Part shown: positions 59,605 to 64,000 of the stretch, piece by piece
Layout: each line of letters starts with the position of its first letter
How positions within the stretch are numbered: position 1 is the stretch's first letter
Origin: UBA4644 sp900555855
GTDB taxonomy: Bacteria > Bacillota > Clostridia > Oscillospirales > Butyricicoccaceae
NCBI GenBank assembly: GCA_052289195.1
Contig: DAWAJD010000005.1
Span: forward strand, 1-64,000
Reading direction: 5' to 3'
Length of the DNA stretch: 64,000 bases
The notes under the pieces: generated by a model
What the model was told of the DNA's origin: nothing
Databases searched by the model: none
What the model saw: the letters and a program-made list of their open reading frames with translations, nothing else
Translations under genes and position numbers: made by a program

Positions 59605-60207
59605 ATGTTTTATTATATTTCCGGAAAGGTCGCGGCGGCGGAGGCGGGACTGGTGGTCCTTGATGCCGGCGGCGTGGGCTACGCCATCAATACCTCCTAT
59701 CCTTCCGCGCGCACGGTAAAGGTGGGAGAGCAGGCGCTGTTTTATACCTTCCTGCGGGTGGCGGAAAATATTTTTGAGCTGTATGGTTTCGTCCGGCGGG
59801 ATGAGCTGGACTGCTTCAAGCAGCTGGTCACCATCTCCGGCGTGGGGCCCCGGGTGGCGCTGGCCATCCTCGGCACGGTGACGCCGGAAAAGCTGGCGCT
59901 CTGCGTGATCTCCGGCGACGAAAAGGCGCTGACGGCGGCGCCGGGCGTGGGCAAAAAGCTGGCCCAGCGGATCCTGCTGGAGCTGAAGGACAAAATGTCC
60001 CGGGATCAGCTGGAATCCGCCGCGCAGGGAAGCGGGACGGAGCTGCCCCAGACCGGGGCCGGAGCCTCCGCCATGGAGGATGCGCTGGCGGCGCTGGCCG
60101 TTTTGGGCTATCCCCGGGCGGCGGCCATGGCGGCGCTGGCCGGCGTAAAGGCAGAGGGCATGGGCACCGACGAGCTGGTCCGGGCCGCGCTGAAGCGACT
60201 GTTTTAA
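59605..60207 (+). CDS. ruvA: Holliday junction branch-migration protein RuvA
   Basis: A 200-residue protein: OB-fold N-terminus (MFYYISGKVAAAEAGLVVLDAGGVGYAI), two helix-hairpin-helix motifs (ITISGVGPRVALAIL near 72 and APGVGKKLAQRIL near 108), and the C-terminal domain III (about 150-200) that touches RuvB. It loads RuvB hexamers on Holliday junctions. The ATG at 59605 follows GGGGTGG. Confidence 0.94.
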   Translation: MFYYISGKVAAAEAGLVVLDAGGVGYAINTSYPSARTVKVGEQALFYTFLRVAENIFELYGFVRRDELDCFKQLVTISGVGPRVALAILGTVTPEKLALCVISGDEKALTAAPGVGKKLAQRILLELKDKMSRDQLESAAQGSGTELPQTGAGASAMEDALAALAVLGYPRAAAMAALAGVKAEGMGTDELVRAALKRLF

Positions 60208-60219
60208 GGGGGTGCGCCT

Positions 60220-61254
60220 GTGGCGATCGAATTCGGACAGCAAATGGAGGAGGAGCGTATCGTCTCCTCCACGCTCCGCACGGAGGATGCGCAGGAGCCG
60301 GCGCTGCGGCCCCATGTTTTAACGGAATATACCGGCCAGGAAAAGGCCAAGGAAAATCTTCGGATCTATATTCAGGCGGCCCGGCTCCGGGGGGAGCCGC
60401 TGGATCATGTTCTGCTTTACGGCCCGCCGGGCCTGGGCAAGACCACGCTGGCGGGCATCATCGCCAACGAGATGGGGGTCAATATCCGCATCACCTCCGG
60501 CCCCGCCATCGAAAAGGCGGGGGATCTGGCGGCGCTGCTCACCAATCTGAATGAGAACGATGTGCTCTTCATCGACGAGATCCACCGGCTCAACCGCAGC
60601 GTGGAGGAGGTGCTCTATCCCGCCATGGAGGACTATGCGCTGGATATCATCATCGGCAAGGGGCCGGCGGCCCGGTCGATCCGGCTGGATCTGCCCCGCT
60701 TCACGCTGATCGGCGCCACCACCCGGGCGGGCCAGCTTTCCTCGCCTCTGCGGGATCGCTTTGGCGTGCAGCTGCGGCTGGAGCTTTATTCGCCGGAGGA
60801 GCTGCAGGCCATCGTCACCCGGACGGCGGCCATTCTGGGCGTGGATATCGTCCCCTCCGGTGCGCTGGAGATCGCGTGCCGCTCCCGCGGGACGCCCCGC
60901 ATCGCCAACCGCATTCTGAAGCGGGTGCGGGATTTTGCGCAGGTGAAGGGCGATGGGCGGGTAGACGCCGCCACGGCCGATCTGGCCCTGCGGGCGCTGG
61001 AGATCGACGGGCTTGGACTGGACCGCACCGACCGGCGGATGCTGGAGAGCATCATCAAAAACTTCCGCGGCGGCCCCGTGGGGCTGGAGACCCTTGCCGC
61101 CACCATCGGCGAGGAGAGCGTCACGCTGGAGGATGTTTACGAGCCGTATCTGCTGCAGATCGGGCTTTTGAACCGCACGCCCCGGGGCCGCTGCGTCACG
61201 CCCCGGGCCTATGAGCATCTGGGCATCCCGTTTTCCGGGCAGATGGAGCTTTAA
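60220..61254 (+). CDS. ruvB: Holliday junction DNA helicase RuvB
   Basis: A 344-residue AAA+ motor: LTEYTGQEKAKENL, Walker A GPPGLGKTT (about 67-75), Walker B FIDEIHRLNRSVEEVLYPAMED (near 117), sensor 1 LIGATTRAGQLSSPLRDRFG, arginine finger region, and a winged helix at the end with RTPRGRCVTPRAYEHL. The start is GTG at 60220 after AAGGGGG. Confidence 0.96.
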   Translation: MAIEFGQQMEEERIVSSTLRTEDAQEPALRPHVLTEYTGQEKAKENLRIYIQAARLRGEPLDHVLLYGPPGLGKTTLAGIIANEMGVNIRITSGPAIEKAGDLAALLTNLNENDVLFIDEIHRLNRSVEEVLYPAMEDYALDIIIGKGPAARSIRLDLPRFTLIGATTRAGQLSSPLRDRFGVQLRLELYSPEELQAIVTRTAAILGVDIVPSGALEIACRSRGTPRIANRILKRVRDFAQVKGDGRVDAATADLALRALEIDGLGLDRTDRRMLESIIKNFRGGPVGLETLAATIGEESVTLEDVYEPYLLQIGLLNRTPRGRCVTPRAYEHLGIPFSGQMEL

Positions 61255-61278
61255 TTCAGGAAAAGAGGAAGGATCATT

Positions 61279-62628
61279 ATGAAATATTTTGGAACAGACG
61301 GCATCCGTGGCAAGGCCAATGTGGAGCTGGATGCAAAGCTGGCGTATCGCGCCGGGCTGGCGCTGGGCGCGGTGCTGCGGAAGGAGCTGGGCCGCAAGCC
61401 GCTGGTCTTCATCGGCAGAGATACCCGCATCTCCGGCGGCATGCTGGAAGCGGCGCTGACGGCGGGTCTCTGCACCGCCGGGACGGATGTGACCGATCTG
61501 GGCGTCATGCCGACGCCCGCCGTGGCCTATCTGACGGCAAACACCCCCGCCGCCGACGCGGGCATCGTCATCTCCGCCAGCCACAATCCCTTTGAGGACA
61601 ACGGCATCAAGATCTTCGGCAGCCGGGGCTATAAGCTCACGGACAGCGAGGAGGCGCAGATCGAGGCCTATATCGATGCGCCCCCTGCGCTGCACATGAC
61701 CGGCGGGCAGCTGGGCGCCGTCCGGCCCTTTGAAGGAGACCCGGTGCAGGCCTATGTATGCCATGTGGCCTCCACTGCGCCCTGCCGGCTCACCGGCATG
61801 CGCATCGCCGTGGACTGCGCCAACGGCGCCGCCTCCGCCACGGCAGAGGCTCTGTTCTGCAGGATGGGGGCGGACGCTGTCATCCTACACCAGTCGCCCG
61901 ATGGCACCAACATCAACGCCGGCTGCGGCAGCACCCATATCGAGGGCCTGCAGGAGCTGGTGCGCAGCGGCAATTTTGCCGCCGGCGCGGCTTTTGACGG
62001 CGACGCAGACCGCTGCCTGATGGTAGACGAGACCGGCGAGCTGATCGACGGCGATCATCTGATCGGGCTGTTGGCGGAGGACATGAAGCGCCATGGCCGT
62101 CTGAAGGGCGGCGTGGTGGGGACGATCCTCACCAATCTGGGGCTCCATGCCTTTTTGGAGGAGCGGCAGATCCCTGTCTGGTCTGCCAAGGTGGGCGACC
62201 GGTATGTGCTGGAGGCCATGCGGGAAAAGGGCTGGAACATCGGCGGCGAGCAGTCCGGCCATGTGATCCTTTCCGACTATGCCACCACCGGCGACGGCCA
62301 GCTCACCGCCGTGCAGTTCCTGTGCGCCCTGAAGGCCTCCGGCGCTGCCGCCAGTCAGCTGAATCGGCGCATCGAGAGCTTCCCCCAGGTGTCCATCAAT
62401 GTTCCGGTGGCCAACGACCGCAAGCATCAGGTGGCGGCGCTGCCCGCCGTGGAGCAGGTGGGCCGGGAGATCGCGGAATATTTCGGCGGCCAGGGCCGGG
62501 TGGTCATCCGTCCCTCCGGGACGGAGCCGAAGGTCCGGGTCATGGTAGAGGGCCGGGATCCCGAGCAGGTGCAGCAGCAGGCGCAGCGGGCAGCCCAGGT
62601 GGTAAAGGCTGCGGTGGAAGCGCTGTAA
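61279..62628 (+). CDS. glmM: Phosphoglucosamine mutase
   Basis: A 449-residue enzyme converting glucosamine 6-phosphate to glucosamine 1-phosphate for UDP-GlcNAc and peptidoglycan. YFGTDGIRGKANVELDA at the start, phosphoserine loop GIVISASHNPFEDNGIKIFG (Ser near 101), metal site AFDGDADRCLMVDE near 241, sugar loop GGEQSGHVILSDYATTGDG near 325, and phosphate site RPSGTEPKVRVMVEG near 412. AAGAGG-AAGGA precedes the ATG. Its product pathway links it to glmS next. Confidence 0.96.
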   Translation: MKYFGTDGIRGKANVELDAKLAYRAGLALGAVLRKELGRKPLVFIGRDTRISGGMLEAALTAGLCTAGTDVTDLGVMPTPAVAYLTANTPAADAGIVISASHNPFEDNGIKIFGSRGYKLTDSEEAQIEAYIDAPPALHMTGGQLGAVRPFEGDPVQAYVCHVASTAPCRLTGMRIAVDCANGAASATAEALFCRMGADAVILHQSPDGTNINAGCGSTHIEGLQELVRSGNFAAGAAFDGDADRCLMVDETGELIDGDHLIGLLAEDMKRHGRLKGGVVGTILTNLGLHAFLEERQIPVWSAKVGDRYVLEAMREKGWNIGGEQSGHVILSDYATTGDGQLTAVQFLCALKASGAAASQLNRRIESFPQVSINVPVANDRKHQVAALPAVEQVGREIAEYFGGQGRVVIRPSGTEPKVRVMVEGRDPEQVQQQAQRAAQVVKAAVEAL

Positions 62629-62689
62629 AGCCCATGCCAATTCTCCGGCAGGCGCCGGTTTTGATAAGCCAAAGCAGGAAAGGAGGAGC

Positions 62690-62855
62690 ATAGAAGCGCC
62701 GGAGCCGGGCGGGATGCGCCGGCTGACGAGGATGGAGGTTGCGCAAAAGCGCGAAAATCGAAGGGTTCGGCGGATGCCTCCCGTCTGCCGTGAGGCGAAA
62801 GGATCGCAGAAAAACCGCGGGGCGACCTGCGGGACAAAGGGCGATCCGCACGGAA
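62690..62855 (+). ncRNA. glmS ribozyme-riboswitch
   Basis: The 62629-62907 gap holds the conserved glmS ribozyme: cleavage region AGAAGCGCC with cut expected before G62696, CTGACGAGGATGGAGGTT (about 62722-62740), ATCGA...GGTTCGGCGGATGCCTCCCG (about 62757-62783), and the P3-P4 end with ATCGCAGAAAAACCGCGG and ACCTGCGGGACAAAG. Glucosamine 6-phosphate triggers self-cleavage of the glmS mRNA and its decay, giving product feedback. The right boundary is approximate. Confidence 0.93.
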
Positions 62856-62907
62856 TTTAAATACATTTTGTCATTTTTTGTCGAGATATTAAGGAGTGTT
62901 ATCATAT

Positions 62908-64000
62908 ATGTGCGGAATTGTTGGATATGTGGGCAAACGGCAGGCCGTCCCTGTGCTGCTGCAGGGCCTGCACAAGCTGGAATACCGGGGCTATGATTCC
63001 TCCGGCGTGGCGCTGCTGGAGCAGGGCCGACTGAAGGTGGTCAAGGCCCGGGGCCGCATCCGGAACATGGAGGAGCTGCTGCAGGCGCAGGGCCCCTTTA
63101 CGGCCACCTGCGGCATCGGCCATACCCGCTGGGCCACCCACGGAGAACCGTCGGACATCAACGCCCACCCTCATGTGAGCGAAAACGGACGCATCGCTCT
63201 GGTGCACAACGGCATCATCGAAAACTATATGGAGCTGCGGGAAATGCTGAAAAAGGCCGGCTTTTCCATTCGGACAGAAACGGACAGCGAGCTGGCGGCG
63301 CATCTGTTTCAGCTTCATTACCATGGCGACGCCCTTGCGGCCCTGCGGGAGACGACCCGGCAGCTGCGGGGGTCCTATGCGCTGGCGGTCATCAACGCCG
63401 ACGCCCCGGGCGAGCTGCTCTGCGCCCGGCGGGATAATCCGCTGATCCTGGGCGTGGGGGAGGGCGAAAACATGATCGCCTCGGACATCCCCGCGATTCT
63501 GGCGCTGACAAAGCGCTATATCGTCATGGCAGACGGCCAGACGGCCCGCGTCACGGCAGACGGCGTGGAGCTTTACGACGGCGTTGGCAACCGGATCCAG
63601 CCGAAGATCGAGACGGTCACCTGGGATCTTTCCGCCGCAGAGAAGGGCGGCTATGAGCATTTCATGATCAAGGAGATCTTTGAGCAGCCCAAGGCCGTGC
63701 GGGATACCGTCCTGCCCCGGCTGAAGGACGGGCTGCCCGTGCTGGACAGCGACGGGTTTTCCGACGCGCTGCTGCGGGAGGTCAAAAGCATCCATATTAC
63801 CGCCTGCGGCAGCGCGCTGCACGCAGGTCTGGTGGGAAAAACGGTGATCGAGCGGCTGGCCCGGGTGCCGGTGATCCCTCATATCGCCTCGGAGTTCCGG
63901 TATGAGGACCCCATCATCGGGCCGGGAGACCTGTGCCTGGTGATCAGCCAGTCCGGCGAGACCGCCGACACGCTGGCCGCCATGCGGGAGGCCAAACGCA
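62908..64000 (+). CDS. glmS: Glutamine--fructose-6-phosphate aminotransferase (partial, runs off the window)
   Basis: The first 364 codons of glmS. Cys2 is the glutaminase nucleophile (MCGIVGYVG). RGYDSSGVAL, GHTRWATHGEPSDINAHPH and HNGIIENYMELR in the class II amidotransferase half (about 1-240), then the start of the SIS isomerase half (KEIFEQPKAVRDT near 250, ACGSALHAGLVGK near 300, SQSGETADTLAA near 350). AAGGAG precedes the ATG at 62908. It is controlled by the ribozyme just upstream. About 240 residues of the usual 605-610 lie beyond the edge. Confidence 0.96.
   Translation, partial: MCGIVGYVGKRQAVPVLLQGLHKLEYRGYDSSGVALLEQGRLKVVKARGRIRNMEELLQAQGPFTATCGIGHTRWATHGEPSDINAHPHVSENGRIALVHNGIIENYMELREMLKKAGFSIRTETDSELAAHLFQLHYHGDALAALRETTRQLRGSYALAVINADAPGELLCARRDNPLILGVGEGENMIASDIPAILALTKRYIVMADGQTARVTADGVELYDGVGNRIQPKIETVTWDLSAAEKGGYEHFMIKEIFEQPKAVRDTVLPRLKDGLPVLDSDGFSDALLREVKSIHITACGSALHAGLVGKTVIERLARVPVIPHIASEFRYEDPIIGPGDLCLVISQSGETADTLAAMREAKR

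Overview
The window reads as chromosome of a GC-rich, anaerobic, Gram-positive member of the Clostridia, most likely a gut Oscillospiraceae-type bacterium (inference). The support is a T-box leader on hisS-aspS, a glmS ribozyme, a CIRCE box on an hsp20 gene, DegV, ECF and lipoprotein SBP transporters, formate-THF ligase, NADP-type glutamate dehydrogenase, phosphoketolase, and a cohesin/dockerin protein pair. Most genes are housekeeping, densely packed, with overlapping ATGA junctions and clear sigma-A promoters (TTGnnn-N17-TATnnT).

Layout. 1-6.1 kb: a repeat, a small membrane protein, phosphoketolase, type III pantothenate kinase plus an ECF S-component, and glutamate dehydrogenase. 6.2-10.9 kb (minus strand): KdpDE-like two-component system, DegV protein, formate-THF ligase. 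11.0-15.7 kb: CYTH protein (holding a 10-N assembly gap), a DUF3810-type membrane metalloprotease candidate, and a polar amino-acid ABC transporter. 15.74-15.99 kb is a dense run of hairpins sharing a 55-bp repeat with the left edge of the window. 16.0-19.3 kb: a divergent pair, an SH3-like lipoprotein and a D-glutamate-cyclase fusion whose two domains are in the reverse of the animal order.

19.36-24.2 kb: a tRNA-Thr(CGU) followed by an eroded mobile island: a RepA/NlpC-P60 chimera, a VapD-like toxin pair, an XRE regulator, a SLOG protein, an integrase lacking its box I, 20-bp direct repeats and a truncated DHHW gene. 24.2-32.6 kb (minus): a two-gene operon for a 2107-aa secreted subtilisin-like protease ending in a type I dockerin and a 684-aa secreted protein with three cohesin-like domains, an apparent small extracellular proteolytic complex and the most unusual content here.

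32.8-47.1 kb: zapA, U32 protease, dut, maf, mreCD, PBP2, minD, mgsA, then a T-box controlled hisS-aspS-rnhA operon, a PhzF remnant, and nifS-nifU. 47.1-52.7 kb (minus): a small HMA metal-binding protein, a complete branched-chain amino-acid transporter (livJ-H-M-G-F) and a Cys-rich membrane peptide. 52.9-59.4 kb: CIRCE-controlled hsp20, a TetR-GNAT-ABC exporter operon and a beta-propeller lipoprotein. 59.6-64 kb: ruvA-ruvB-glmM, then the glmS ribozyme and glmS, which runs off the right edge.

The genes mostly serve central metabolism, envelope growth, amino-acid uptake and Fe-S assembly. The accessory content lies between the tRNA-Thr and zapA.
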